Notes: generated by a model not told the origin, from the letters alone. Counted from the first letter of the stretch, positions 1 through 8,024 are shown. The stretch is 12,826 nt of DNA from an uncultured Bacteroidota bacterium (GCA_946479615.1 CAMLGR010000136.1:1-12826), one strand, 5' to 3'. A program made the numbers and translations.

Positions 1-100
1 AGTGGAAGAAGAAAAAGGCAAAGGAAAGAAAAAGGAAATCGTAGAACATACGATCCCGTTTTCCAATATAAAAACAACACGGATACAAATTAAATTTTAA
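1..100 (+). CDS. rimP: RimP ribosome maturation factor, C-terminal end (partial)
   Basis: The only open frame running into the window from the left reads from position 2 to the TAA at 98-100. It gives 32 residues: a Lys/Glu-rich stretch, then an ending of the form IPFSNIKTTRIQIKF. RimP acts in 30S subunit maturation, and in Bacteroidota it typically ends with an 'IPF..IK.t.vqi.F' beta strand and sits directly before nusA. Both the ending and the position fit. The N-terminal domain and the start lie outside the window. The identification rests on the short tail plus the rimP-nusA-infB order, so it is likely but not certain. Confidence 0.75.
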   Translation, partial: VEEEKGKGKKKEIVEHTIPFSNIKTTRIQIKF

Positions 101-181
101 AAGGCGGAGTTCCCTTCCTTCTTCCCGGAGAAGAACCGGAATGAGCTATAAAAACGACAAAAATTCAAAATTAAATTTTAA
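87..181 (+). repeat. 14-bp direct repeat in the rimP-nusA spacer
   Basis: The 14-mer AAATTAAATTTTAA occurs at 87-100, where it includes the rimP stop codon, and again at 168-181, 42 nt before nusA. The 67 bp between the copies hold a short hairpin (about 122-128 against 136-141) and no convincing gene. The repeat is visible directly. Its origin (small duplication, insertion footprint or chance in AT-rich DNA) is unknown. Confidence 0.5.
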
Positions 182-223
182 CAGCTATCGGGTAACAACC
201 AATAGCTTTCAAAAAAAGGGTAT

Positions 224-1474
224 ATGGCAAGTATCAATCTAATTGAAGCCTTCCAGGAGTTTAAAGATGCGGAAAATATAGACCGTCCTACCATGATGAA
301 GGTTGTGGAAGATGTTTTCAAAACATTGCTGCGCAAAAAGTTCGGCAGTGACGAAAACTTTGATGTAATCGTGAATGCGGAAAAAGGTGATTTGGAAATC
401 ATCCGTCACCGCATGATCGTGGAAGATGGACAGGTGGAAGACCCGCTTGCCCAGGTGTCTTATTCCGATGCATCCAAGATTGAACCCGATTTTGAAGTTG
501 GTGAAGAATTGTTCCAGGAGATCGACCTGTATGATTTCGGCCGCAGGGCTATCCTGGCTGCCAAACAAACACTGGCCAGCCGGATCAGCGATTTGAAGAA
601 AAACGTACTCGCAAAAAAATATGGCGACAGAACCGGTGAGATCATCAGCGCTGAAGTGTACCAGGTATGGAAAAAAGAGATTCTCCTGCTTGATGAAGAA
701 GGAAATGAGCTGATCCTTCCCAAAAGCGAACAGATACCCCAGGATTATTTCAAAAAAGGAGAAAATATCAGGGCGGTAGTGAAGAAAGTGGACATGAAAA
801 ATAATAACCCTGTTATCATTTTATCACGAACTTCACCTGAATTTCTTGCCAAACTGCTCGAGATCGAAGTTCCTGAAATCTTTGATGGCCTTATCGTTAT
901 TAAAAAGATCGTGCGTGATCCGGGAGAAAGAGCCAAAGTTGCTGTAGAATCTTACGATGACCGTATTGACCCCGTAGGAGCCTGTGTGGGTATGAAAGGA
1001 AGCCGTATTCATGGCATAGTCAGAGAATTAAAAAATGAAAATATCGATGTGATCAACTGGACAAGCAATATCCAGTTGCTGATCCAGCGTTCGCTGACGC
1101 CAGCCAAGATCACTACGATGGAACTGGATAACGATAACCATCACGCCAATGTTTACCTGAAACCTGACCAGGTTTCACTCGCTATCGGCCGCCGGGGTGT
1201 AAATATTAAACTGGCCTGCGAATTGACAGGGTATGAACTAGATGTTTACCGCGATTCGGAAGAAGAAGGAACAGGAGAGTTTGATGTTGACCTGGAAGAA
1301 TTCAGCGATGAGATCGAAACATGGGTGATCGATGAACTGAAACGTGTAGGTTGTGATACGGCGAGAAGCGTATTGAATCTTACCGCACAGGAACTGGAAA
1401 GAAGAACCGACCTGGAAAAAGAAACGATTGAAGAAGTAAGAAGAGTGTTGCAGGCGGAATTTGAAAAAGAATAA
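224..1474 (+). CDS. nusA: Transcription termination/antitermination factor NusA
   Basis: This 416-residue protein matches the compact NusA form. NusA binds RNA polymerase and nascent RNA in the cytoplasm and modulates pausing, termination and antitermination. The N-terminal polymerase-binding part covers about residues 1-125. An S1 RNA-binding domain follows (about 132-200, ending in a VIILSRTSPEFL block). KH1 carries GACVGMKGSR (252-261), and KH2 carries SLAIGRRGVNIKLA (318-331). The last 55 residues form a helical, Glu-rich tail. It lacks the two acidic repeats of enterobacterial NusA, as is usual outside gamma-proteobacteria. The ATG at 224 is preceded by AAAAAAAGGGTAT with no strong Shine-Dalgarno site. 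It follows rimP by 123 bp and precedes infB by 89 bp, so co-transcription is likely. Those 89 bp are mostly a heptad inverted repeat. Confidence 0.96.
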   Translation: MASINLIEAFQEFKDAENIDRPTMMKVVEDVFKTLLRKKFGSDENFDVIVNAEKGDLEIIRHRMIVEDGQVEDPLAQVSYSDASKIEPDFEVGEELFQEIDLYDFGRRAILAAKQTLASRISDLKKNVLAKKYGDRTGEIISAEVYQVWKKEILLLDEEGNELILPKSEQIPQDYFKKGENIRAVVKKVDMKNNNPVIILSRTSPEFLAKLLEIEVPEIFDGLIVIKKIVRDPGERAKVAVESYDDRIDPVGACVGMKGSRIHGIVRELKNENIDVINWTSNIQLLIQRSLTPAKITTMELDNDNHHANVYLKPDQVSLAIGRRGVNIKLACELTGYELDVYRDSEEEGTGEFDVDLEEFSDEIETWVIDELKRVGCDTARSVLNLTAQELERRTDLEKETIEEVRRVLQAEFEKE

Positions 1475-1479
1475 ACGTA

Positions 1480-1548
1480 GTGAATGGTGAATCGTGAATG
1501 GTCAATAAGCAGCTTTTTCACATTCACGATTGACTATTGACCATTGAC
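1480..1548 (+). repeat. Heptad inverted repeat A (nusA-infB spacer)
   Basis: The left arm is four consecutive 7-mers: GTGAATG, GTGAATC, GTGAATG, GTCAATA (1480-1507). The right arm is CATTCAC, GATTGAC, TATTGAC, CATTGAC (1521-1548). Read as reverse complement, every right-arm unit also fits GTSAATN. The best pairing (1480-1500 with 1521-1541) matches 18 of 21 bases. One of the three differences is a G-U pair in the + strand RNA and two are G-G. The element begins 5 nt after the nusA stop and fills most of the spacer inside an apparent operon. It has no T-run, so readthrough into infB is expected. Confidence 0.85.
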
Positions 1549-1563
1549 AAATAAAAACACTGA

Positions 1564-4449
1564 ATGGCAGAATTAAAACTTCCTAGATTATTAGCAGCCG
1601 CCAAGGAGTTCAATATCGGGCAGGATACCCTGATCGATTTCCTGTTGGGTAAAGGATTCCCTAAAGATGAACTGAAAGCCACGTCAAAGCTGACGGAGGA
1701 TATGTACCGTGCTTTGCAAATGGAATTCCAGGGCGATAAAGCGGCCAAGATGAAGAGCGATCAGCTCGAGCTTCCCAAGGGAGCACAGGCTGATGCCAAG
1801 AAGAAAAAAGAAGACGAAGAGATCAATTTCAAAAAAGAAGAGAAAAAAGTAGTAGTCAAAAAAGAAGAACCGGTAGCAGAAGTAGCGAAAGCAAAAAAAG
1901 AAGAGCCCAAAGAAGAACCAAAGAAGGAAGAGAAAGAAGAAGTGGTGAAAATAGAAGCACCTGAGATCGAAAAACCAAAAGTAGTTGACAAGATCGATCT
2001 TTCCGGTATTGATTCTTCCACACGGCCGAAGAAAGTCGTAAAGAAAAAGAAAGATGAAGAAGAACCGGTTGTAGCAAAGAAAGAAGAGCCTAAAGAAGAA
2101 GTGGCTGAAAAGAAAACAACGAAAGTTGCAGAACCGGAAAAGAAAACGAAAAAAGAAGAAAAAGAAGTTGTTGAAGAAGTAGCGAAAAAAGAAGAACCGG
2201 TTGCCGAGGAGGAAACACCGGCTATTATTCAAAATATCAAGGCTGAAAAGATAGAAGGTCCGAAGATCCTGGGTAAGATCGATCTGCCTGTTGATAATGA
2301 TACACGTCCTAAAAAAGACGAAAAGCGTAAACGCAAACGTATCCCTATCGAGAAAAAACAGGTGGGTGGTAATAACCAGGGCCAGGGTCAGGGCAATAAC
2401 CAGCAAAGACAGGGCGATGGTGGCGGACAAGGCAGATCCGGTGGCGGTAATTTCAACCGTAACAGCGGTGGCGGACGCGGCAATACCGGCGGTGGCCGTC
2501 GCGATAACAGGAGCATCAGCCGTGAGGACAAACAGATAGACGAAAAAGCAATCCAGGAAAAAATAAGAGAAACGCAGGCCAAACTTTCCGGCGGCGGTGG
2601 ACGTGGCAAGAATACAAAGGCTAAAATGCGCCGTGAGAAAAGACAGGAAATGGCCGATGCCAATGATGCAGCAGAGGATAACAAACTGCAGGTAACAGAA
2701 TTTATCAGCGTAAGCGAACTCGCCAACCTGATGGATGCAAGCTTTGCAGATGTGATCAGTAAATGTATGAGCCTTGGTATCATGGTGTCTATCAACCAGC
2801 GCCTGGATGCAGAAGTAATTGAACTGGTAGCCAGCGAATTTGGTTTCGATGTTGAGTTTATCGACATGGAAAAACAAATGGAAATGGAAGAAGAGGATGA
2901 GGAAGATGATGAAGATGAACTGGAGCCACGTTCCCCGATCGTTACGATCATGGGTCACGTTGACCATGGTAAAACATCATTGCTCGACTATATCCGCAGT
3001 GCTAATGTAGTTGCCGGTGAAGCCGGAGGTATCACACAGCACATCGGTGCCTACCAGGTGCAGGTTTCCAATGGTAAAGAGATCACCTTCCTCGATACAC
3101 CGGGTCACGAAGCGTTTACCGCGATGCGTGCACGGGGTGCCAAGGTGACCGATATCGCCGTGATCGTTATTGCTGCAGATGACGCAGTGATGCCACAAAC
3201 ACGGGAAGCGATCAGCCACGCACAGGCTGCCAATGTACCGATGATCTTTGCAATTAATAAGATTGATAAAGATGGAGCGAATCCACAAAAAATATATGAG
3301 CAGCTTTCACAGATGAACCTGCTGGTGGAAGAATGGGGCGGTAAGTTCCAGAGCCAGGAGATCGCTGCGAAAAAAGGATTGAACGTAGATAAACTCCTTG
3401 AAAAAATATTACTCGAAGCCGAATTACTTGACCTGAAAGCCAATCCGAAAAGAGAAGCGACCGGAACAATTATCGAAGCATCGCTGGATAAAGGTCGTGG
3501 CTATGTAGCTACCCTGCTGGTTGAAAACGGCACCCTGAATGCCGGCGATCTTGTAGTAAGCGGACAGCATTACGGCCGTGTAAAAGCCATGTTCAATGAG
3601 CGCAACAAGCGTGAAGATGCAGCAGGCCCTTCTGCACCGGCTGTGATCCTCGGGTTGAACGGAGCTCCGCAGGCAGGTGAAAAATTCAGAGTATATGCGG
3701 ATGAGGCCGAAGCGAAAGATATCGCTAACCGTCGCGCCCAGATATTGAGAGAACAGGGTATGAGAGCGAAGAAACACATCACGCTCGATGAAATCGGTCG
3801 TCGCCTGGCACTTGGAAACTTCAAGGAACTGAACGTGATCATCAAAGGTGACGTGGATGGTTCGGTTGAAGCGTTGAGTGATTCATTACAAAAACTGTCG
3901 ACAGAAGAAATAGCCGTAAGAGTATTGCTGAAAGGTGTGGGCCAGATCTCTGAAAGCGATGTGGTACTGGCTACGGCATCCGATGCTGTGATCCTCGGGT
4001 TTAATGTTCGTCCTTCTGTACAGGCCAACAGGCTTGCTGAAAATGAAGGAGTGGAGATCAAATTGTATTCTATCATCTATACTGCGATCGATGAGATCAG
4101 GAGTGCGATGGAAGGAATGCTGGAACCAAAGGTGCAGGAAAAGATCGTTGCCAATGTGGAAGTGAAAGACGTTTTCAAATTCGACAAGGCTACCGTCGCC
4201 GGTTGTTATGTACGCGACGGAAGGATCAAACGCGATTCCAAAGTCCGCCTGATCCGCGACGGTATCGTGGTATACCCGGTTGGCGAAGGCGCTGTAGCCG
4301 AACTGGCTTCCCTGAAACGTTTCAAAGACGATGTAAAGGATGTGCAGATGGGTATGGAATGCGGATTGACCATTAAAAACTATAACGATATCAAGGCAGG
4401 CGATGTGGTTGAAGCCTACGAAGAAGAAGAAGTAAAGAGGACCTTATAA
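1564..4449 (+). CDS. infB: Translation initiation factor IF-2
   Basis: This 961-residue GTPase places initiator tRNA on the 30S subunit and promotes subunit joining. An IF2_N subdomain lies at about residues 1-60. A Lys/Glu/Pro-rich linker (about 75-265) contains two copies of a 22-23-residue module ending in TRPKK (135-157 and 230-251). A Gly/Asn/Gln/Arg-rich stretch (about 266-318) and a second IF2_N subdomain (about 378-435) follow. The G domain has G1 GHVDHGKT (464-471), G3 DTPGH (511-515) and G4 NKID (565-568), followed by domain II, IF-2 domain III and the C-terminal fMet-tRNA-binding beta barrel. At the G5 position it reads AAKKG, where many bacteria have SAKxG. The ATG at 1564 gives the conserved start [16 protein letters not shown]. 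It is the last gene of the rimP-nusA-infB run and is followed by a terminator. Confidence 0.98.
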   Translation: MAELKLPRLLAAAKEFNIGQDTLIDFLLGKGFPKDELKATSKLTEDMYRALQMEFQGDKAAKMKSDQLELPKGAQADAKKKKEDEEINFKKEEKKVVVKKEEPVAEVAKAKKEEPKEEPKKEEKEEVVKIEAPEIEKPKVVDKIDLSGIDSSTRPKKVVKKKKDEEEPVVAKKEEPKEEVAEKKTTKVAEPEKKTKKEEKEVVEEVAKKEEPVAEEETPAIIQNIKAEKIEGPKILGKIDLPVDNDTRPKKDEKRKRKRIPIEKKQVGGNNQGQGQGNNQQRQGDGGGQGRSGGGNFNRNSGGGRGNTGGGRRDNRSISREDKQIDEKAIQEKIRETQAKLSGGGGRGKNTKAKMRREKRQEMADANDAAEDNKLQVTEFISVSELANLMDASFADVISKCMSLGIMVSINQRLDAEVIELVASEFGFDVEFIDMEKQMEMEEEDEEDDEDELEPRSPIVTIMGHVDHGKTSLLDYIRSANVVAGEAGGITQHIGAYQVQVSNGKEITFLDTPGHEAFTAMRARGAKVTDIAVIVIAADDAVMPQTREAISHAQAANVPMIFAINKIDKDGANPQKIYEQLSQMNLLVEEWGGKFQSQEIAAKKGLNVDKLLEKILLEAELLDLKANPKREATGTIIEASLDKGRGYVATLLVENGTLNAGDLVVSGQHYGRVKAMFNERNKREDAAGPSAPAVILGLNGAPQAGEKFRVYADEAEAKDIANRRAQILREQGMRAKKHITLDEIGRRLALGNFKELNVIIKGDVDGSVEALSDSLQKLSTEEIAVRVLLKGVGQISESDVVLATASDAVILGFNVRPSVQANRLAENEGVEIKLYSIIYTAIDEIRSAMEGMLEPKVQEKIVANVEVKDVFKFDKATVAGCYVRDGRIKRDSKVRLIRDGIVVYPVGEGAVAELASLKRFKDDVKDVQMGMECGLTIKNYNDIKAGDVVEAYEEEEVKRTL

Positions 4450-4454
4450 ATAAA

Positions 4455-4489
4455 AATGGCTCCCGGCCCCGGCCGGGAGCCATTCCTTT
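4455..4489 (+). terminator. Intrinsic terminator after infB
   Basis: A perfect 13-bp GC-rich stem (4455-4467 pairing with 4472-4484) has a 4-base loop and begins 6 nt after the infB stop. The following tract (CCTTTCTCT) is only moderately T-rich. It contains no 7-bp tandem words, unlike the other spacer hairpins in this window. It most likely ends the rimP-nusA-infB transcript. Confidence 0.85.
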
Positions 4490-4547
4490 CTCTACCAAAC
4501 TTTTGTTAAATACCTTCCTTTCCGTTCCTATCCGGCAGAAGGGAAAC

Positions 4548-4555
4548 TATTTTTG
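4548..4555 (+). promoter_or_regulatory. Bacteroidota -7 element ahead of surA
   Basis: TATTTTTG matches the Bacteroidota primary-sigma -7 consensus TAnnTTTG exactly. A 19-nt spacer upstream leads to TTCC at 4525-4528, a poor match to the -33 TTTG. The motif ends 6 nt before the ATG at 4562, so the transcript would have almost no leader. It also swallows the upstream in-frame TTG at 4553-4555, which argues against that codon as the start. Confidence 0.6.
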
Positions 4556-4561
4556 AGCACC

Positions 4562-5941
4562 ATGTTTACCAAGAAAAGAATACTGACCATTATACTGTTG
4601 TTTGTAACAGGTATTGCAATGGCACAGGGACAGGCCCGGAAAACAGTGGCCGATAAGATCGTTGCCGTGGTCGGCGACCGCATCATTTTACAATCAGATA
4701 TCCGCAACTCGATCGAGGATGCCAAAAGACAGGGTAGCACAGTACCTGATGGCGCCGAATGCATGCTGATGGAACAGGCGCTCGTATCAAAAGTGCTGAT
4801 GTTACAGGCAGAAAAAGATTCATTGCCGGTTACCGATGAAGATGTGGAAGCAGAACTGGATCAGCGTATCCGCTACTTTATCAACCAGGTCGGAAGCCAG
4901 CAGGCACTGGAAGAATATGCCGGTAAAACTATTTACCAGATAAAAGACGATGCCCGCGAATCAGTAAAAGAAAGAAAGCTGGCAGAAGCCATGCAACAGA
5001 AAATTGTAGGCGGGGTAAAGATCACGCCTACAGAAGTAAAGAACTTTTTTGATAAAATTCCAAAGGATAGTCTTCCTTTCTTCGAATCGGAATTTGAAAT
5101 AGGACAAATCGTTGTTTATCCCAAAGCCTCCCGTGAACTCGAGCAGTATATCGTGGCTGAAATGAACAACTACAAGAAACAGATAGAATCAAAAGTGGCC
5201 ACGTTTGAACAACTGGCGCAACGTTACTCCCAGGACCCTGGTAGCAAGGACAGGGGCGGACGGTACCAGATCAACCGAAATGAAAAAACATGGGACCCTG
5301 TATTTCTTTCTACCGCTTTCCGTTTGAAAGAAGGAGAAATATCGGCCCCTGTTAAATCCGATAAATTTGGCTACTTCCTGATTCAAATGGTGGAAAGAAG
5401 AGGTGATGATGCAGATGTAAGATTGATCCTTCGTGTGCCGCCGGTAACAGATGCCGAGATCACACAGGCTATTGCCAAACTGGATACAGCACGTTCCAAG
5501 ATTATAGCTGGTACGATTGGTTTTAATGAGGCTGCCCTGAAATACAGTGATGACGAAGCGACCAAATTTTCCGGCGCCTTTATCCTGAACAGGGATGGGG
5601 CTCCTTATGTGACGATCGATCAGCTGGACAAGGAAATGGTAGCCGTGATCAGTAAAATGAAAGTGGGTGAATATTCCCAGCCGGCTGCTTTTACCGGTGA
5701 CCAGGAGAAAAAAGGTGTGCGTTTTGTGTACCTGAAATCCCGGTCCGAGCCGCATCGTATGAATATCAAGGACGACTACAGTAAAATATCCCAGATGGCG
5801 CTGGAGGAAAAGAAATCCCAGACCCTCGATAAATGGATCAAGGCAAAGATTCCTACCTATTTTATTATGGTGGATGATGTCACCAAAGGCGATTGCCCGG
5901 CTTTGCAGAAATACGTGAGTACGGATACTGCGGGTAATTAA
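4562..5941 (+). CDS. surA: SurA-type periplasmic peptidyl-prolyl isomerase/chaperone
   Basis: This 459-residue exported protein belongs to the SurA family, which escorts outer-membrane proteins through the periplasm. A signal peptide occupies residues 1-21 (MFTKKR, a hydrophobic core, then AMA before the cut). The SurA N-terminal chaperone domain follows, with VADKIVAVVGDRIILQSDI as its typical opening (about 27-45). Parvulin-like domain 1 covers about 178-283 and a second diverged one about 284-400. In domain 1 the GG(D)LG-like block is present as GGRY, but the GYHII motif reads GYFLI (270-274), so the catalytic His is replaced by Phe272. No GYH motif is visible in the second domain, so the protein is more likely a chaperone than an active isomerase (inference). 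I start at the ATG 4562 rather than the in-frame TTG 4553, because the TTG lies inside a -7 promoter element and would add only MST. Confidence 0.88.
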   Translation: MFTKKRILTIILLFVTGIAMAQGQARKTVADKIVAVVGDRIILQSDIRNSIEDAKRQGSTVPDGAECMLMEQALVSKVLMLQAEKDSLPVTDEDVEAELDQRIRYFINQVGSQQALEEYAGKTIYQIKDDARESVKERKLAEAMQQKIVGGVKITPTEVKNFFDKIPKDSLPFFESEFEIGQIVVYPKASRELEQYIVAEMNNYKKQIESKVATFEQLAQRYSQDPGSKDRGGRYQINRNEKTWDPVFLSTAFRLKEGEISAPVKSDKFGYFLIQMVERRGDDADVRLILRVPPVTDAEITQAIAKLDTARSKIIAGTIGFNEAALKYSDDEATKFSGAFILNRDGAPYVTIDQLDKEMVAVISKMKVGEYSQPAAFTGDQEKKGVRFVYLKSRSEPHRMNIKDDYSKISQMALEEKKSQTLDKWIKAKIPTYFIMVDDVTKGDCPALQKYVSTDTAGN

Positions 5942-6045
5942 AAAATGTAAAATATAGAACCGCAAAATATAAAATGTAAAAGGACTGTCCGAAATCCGGG
6001 CGGTCCTTTTACATTTTGCATTTTATATTTTGCGGTTCTACATTT
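5942..6045 (+). repeat. Heptad inverted repeat B with terminator-like tip (after surA)
   Basis: The left arm (5942-5991) reads in 7-bp phase AAAATGT, AAAATAT, AGAACCG, CAAAATA, TAAAATG, TAAAAGG and then the tip. The right arm (5997-6045), read as reverse complement, has the same words except that AAAATAT is absent and an extra CAAAATG is present before TAAAAGG. The arms therefore differ by two exact 7-bp units. A 21-bp block is perfectly shared (5956-5976 and 6019-6039). The element starts at the base after the surA stop. Confidence 0.88.
5982..6010 (+). terminator. Likely intrinsic terminator of surA (tip of repeat B)
   Basis: Positions 5982-5991 pair with 5997-6006 over 10 bp around a 5-base loop, followed by TTTT. 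Two of the pairs are U-G wobbles when read as + strand RNA and would be A-C mismatches on the other strand, which fits function in the surA transcript. The AT-rich heptad arms extend the stem outward. Confidence 0.65.
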
Positions 6046-6067
6046 CTCTTCTTATTCCTGAATAGCT

Positions 6068-6075
6068 TACCTTTG
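6068..6075 (+). promoter_or_regulatory. -7 element ahead of the PurF-like gene
   Basis: TACCTTTG is an exact match to TAnnTTTG and lies 17 nt before the ATG at 6093, giving a short expected leader. No good TTTG is seen at the -33 position. It sits just downstream of repeat B, consistent with surA terminating there and this gene starting its own transcript. Confidence 0.6.
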
Positions 6076-6092
6076 CGCCTTCATTACTTCTA

Positions 6093-7940
6093 ATGAGTGA
6101 CGCGATCAAACATGAATGCGGTTTAGCATTTATCCGGTTAAGAAAACCCTTCTCATATTACCAGCAGCAATATGGCACCGTCATGTGGGGACTTAATAAG
6201 CTCTACCTCCTGATGGAAAAACAGCACAACCGTGGCCAGGATGGTGCGGGAGTAGCCACTGTCAAGCTGAATGTAGAGCCTGGTTACCCGTTTATGCACC
6301 GCAAACGCAGCAATGCGCCACAGGCTATCGTGGACCTTTTCCAGCAAATAGGGAAAGAGATCGATGAGCTCGAACAATACCATCCCGGTATCCGCAATCA
6401 CCCGGGACTGATGAAAGGTCATGTGAGCTTCCTCGGCGAACTCTTGTTGGGTCACCTGCGGTATGGAACACAGGGAAAAAATAAACTCGAATACTGCCAT
6501 CCTTTTATCAACCGCGAGACGATCCCTGCCCGCAATCTTGCACTGGCAGGTAATTTCAATATTGTCAATACCGACGAATTATTTGAACTGGTAGGAAAAG
6601 AACCCAGTGAAAATATGCGTTTCAGCGATCTCGCTGCGATGATAGAACTCATGCATACCTTCCTGTGCCGCGAAGATGAAAAGTCGCCGGAAAAAATGGA
6701 TATCACCAAAGTGCTGAAGAAAACATTGCCTTTATTCGACGGAGGTTTCCATGTGGCTGGATTTACGGGCAACGGTATCGGTTTTGTCTTCCGTGATGCA
6801 CATGGTATCCGGCCTTCCTATTATTTTGTCAATGATGAAGTGGTAGTAGCTGCATCTGAAAGAGCAGCGATTCGTACTGCTTTCAATGTAGGAGAAAATG
6901 AAGTCAAGGAACTGATGCCGGGTATGGCGCTGATCGTTAATGAAAGCGACGAAGTGGAAATAACACAGATCCTGGAGCCAAAAGAAAGAAAAGCCTGCAG
7001 CTTTGAACGTATTTATTTTTCAAGAGGCAGTGATGAAAAAATATACCGCGAGCGGAATGCACTTGGTTATCATTTGAGTGAACAGGTATTGAACGCGATC
7101 GATCATGACCTGAAGGACACTATTTTTTCTTTCATACCCAATACGGCAGAAGTGGCATTTTACGGAATGCTCAAAGGAATGGAAGACTACCTGAGCAAAA
7201 CCAAGATCGAACGGATATTAAGCTGGGGAAATGATATCGATCCGGAAAAACTCAAAGAAATCATCAACCGTCGCATACGCATCGAAAAAGTAGCGATCAA
7301 GGATGTAAAGATGCGGACGTTTATCAGTGAAGATGTAGGCCGGAATGAAATGGTGCAGCACGTGTATGATGTTACCTATGGTACCGTGAAAGCGGGTCAG
7401 GATACACTGGTTGTTATCGATGATTCTATTGTACGTGGTACTACTTTGAAGGAAAGTATTATCCGTATGCTGGCCAGGCTGAAACCTAAACGCATCATCA
7501 TCATATCTTCTTCGCCGCAGATCCGCTACCCGGATTGTTATGGCATCGATATGAGCAAGATGGGCGATTTCATTGCGTTCAATGCCGCAGTGGAACTGAT
7601 GAAGGAAAGAAAAAAAGAAGATTGCCTGAAAGACCTGCTGCAAAAATGCAAAGACCTCCAGCGCAATAATCAATTGCATACCGAGAATGTGGTCAAGCAA
7701 TTGTACAAACAATTTACTACAGAGGAAATATCAAGGAAAATAGCACAACTGATCACACCGCCGGACTTAGGCATACCGGTCGATGTTATTTTTCAAAGTA
7801 TAGAAGACCTGCACAAATCATGTCCCAATAACCTGGGCGATTGGTACTTTACCGGTGATTATCCAACACCCGGAGGTAACAAAGTGGTCAATAAAGCCTT
7901 TATGAATTATATGGAAGGGAAAAATGTACGGGGATATTAA
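6093..7940 (+). CDS. PurF-like amidophosphoribosyltransferase, long Bacteroidota variant
   Basis: This 615-residue protein has an N-terminal Ntn glutamine amidohydrolase domain fused to a phosphoribosyltransferase domain, the layout of the first enzyme of purine synthesis (PRPP + Gln to phosphoribosylamine). MSDAIKHE precedes Cys9, so the nucleophile would be exposed by removal of 8 residues. HLRYGTQG (121-128) matches the RYST/RYGT glutamine-site block. At the oxyanion-hole block it reads GNFN (153-156) where canonical PurF has NGN. The PRPP loop VIDDSIVRGTT (441-451) is intact. The C-terminal DWYFTGDYPT block resembles PurF, but the cysteine pattern of Fe-S PurF enzymes is not evident. It is about 100 residues longer than typical PurF (about 470-510), including a helical segment near 360-410. 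Bacteroidota often carry such a protein beside a canonical PurF, so I give no symbol. It could be a true PurF or a specialised paralogue. Confidence 0.85.
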   Translation: MSDAIKHECGLAFIRLRKPFSYYQQQYGTVMWGLNKLYLLMEKQHNRGQDGAGVATVKLNVEPGYPFMHRKRSNAPQAIVDLFQQIGKEIDELEQYHPGIRNHPGLMKGHVSFLGELLLGHLRYGTQGKNKLEYCHPFINRETIPARNLALAGNFNIVNTDELFELVGKEPSENMRFSDLAAMIELMHTFLCREDEKSPEKMDITKVLKKTLPLFDGGFHVAGFTGNGIGFVFRDAHGIRPSYYFVNDEVVVAASERAAIRTAFNVGENEVKELMPGMALIVNESDEVEITQILEPKERKACSFERIYFSRGSDEKIYRERNALGYHLSEQVLNAIDHDLKDTIFSFIPNTAEVAFYGMLKGMEDYLSKTKIERILSWGNDIDPEKLKEIINRRIRIEKVAIKDVKMRTFISEDVGRNEMVQHVYDVTYGTVKAGQDTLVVIDDSIVRGTTLKESIIRMLARLKPKRIIIISSSPQIRYPDCYGIDMSKMGDFIAFNAAVELMKERKKEDCLKDLLQKCKDLQRNNQLHTENVVKQLYKQFTTEEISRKIAQLITPPDLGIPVDVIFQSIEDLHKSCPNNLGDWYFTGDYPTPGGNKVVNKAFMNYMEGKNVRGY

Positions 7941-7970
7941 GGAACTATTACGGATTGTCGATTTCGATAT

Positions 7971-8024
7971 AATTATGAATTAGGAATTATGAATGGTCGT
8001 TCGCCATTCATAATTCTTAATTCA
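7971..8024 (+). repeat. Heptad inverted repeat C (PurF-like/sixA spacer)
   Basis: The left arm is the 7-mers AATTATG, AATTAGG, AATTATG (7971-7991) followed by AATGG. The paired arms are 7976-7996 and 8004-8024, which is 21 bp or three 7-bp units, with a 7-base loop and 20 of 21 bases complementary. The single difference (G7983 opposite T8017) is a G-U pair in + strand RNA. The element starts 30 nt after the stop of the PurF-like gene. No T-run follows, so it is not an obvious intrinsic terminator. Confidence 0.85.

Noticed and set aside
101..223. Riboswitch or NusA autoregulatory leader
   Set aside because: Only short weak hairpins are seen and no known riboswitch core could be recognised.
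141..242. 33-residue frame starting in the rimP-nusA spacer and overlapping the nusA start
   Set aside because: Poor composition, no ribosome site. It could be a leader peptide, but nothing supports it.
2291..2951. Further frames within the infB linker (plus 2291-2539, minus 2388-2951)
   Set aside because: Low-complexity shadows of the Gly- and Glu-rich IF-2 coding sequence.
1684..2967. Long antisense reading frame (427 residues, minus strand) across infB
   Set aside because: It is Phe/Leu-rich and arises because the Lys/Glu-rich, purine-rich infB linker has few stops on the other strand. It has no domain and no start context.
4553..4561. TTG start adding MST to SurA
   Set aside because: The codon is part of a -7 promoter element and the ATG at 4562 gives a normal signal peptide.
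5189..5965. 258-residue antisense frame over surA
   Set aside because: No recognisable family, and fully inside the well-supported surA gene.
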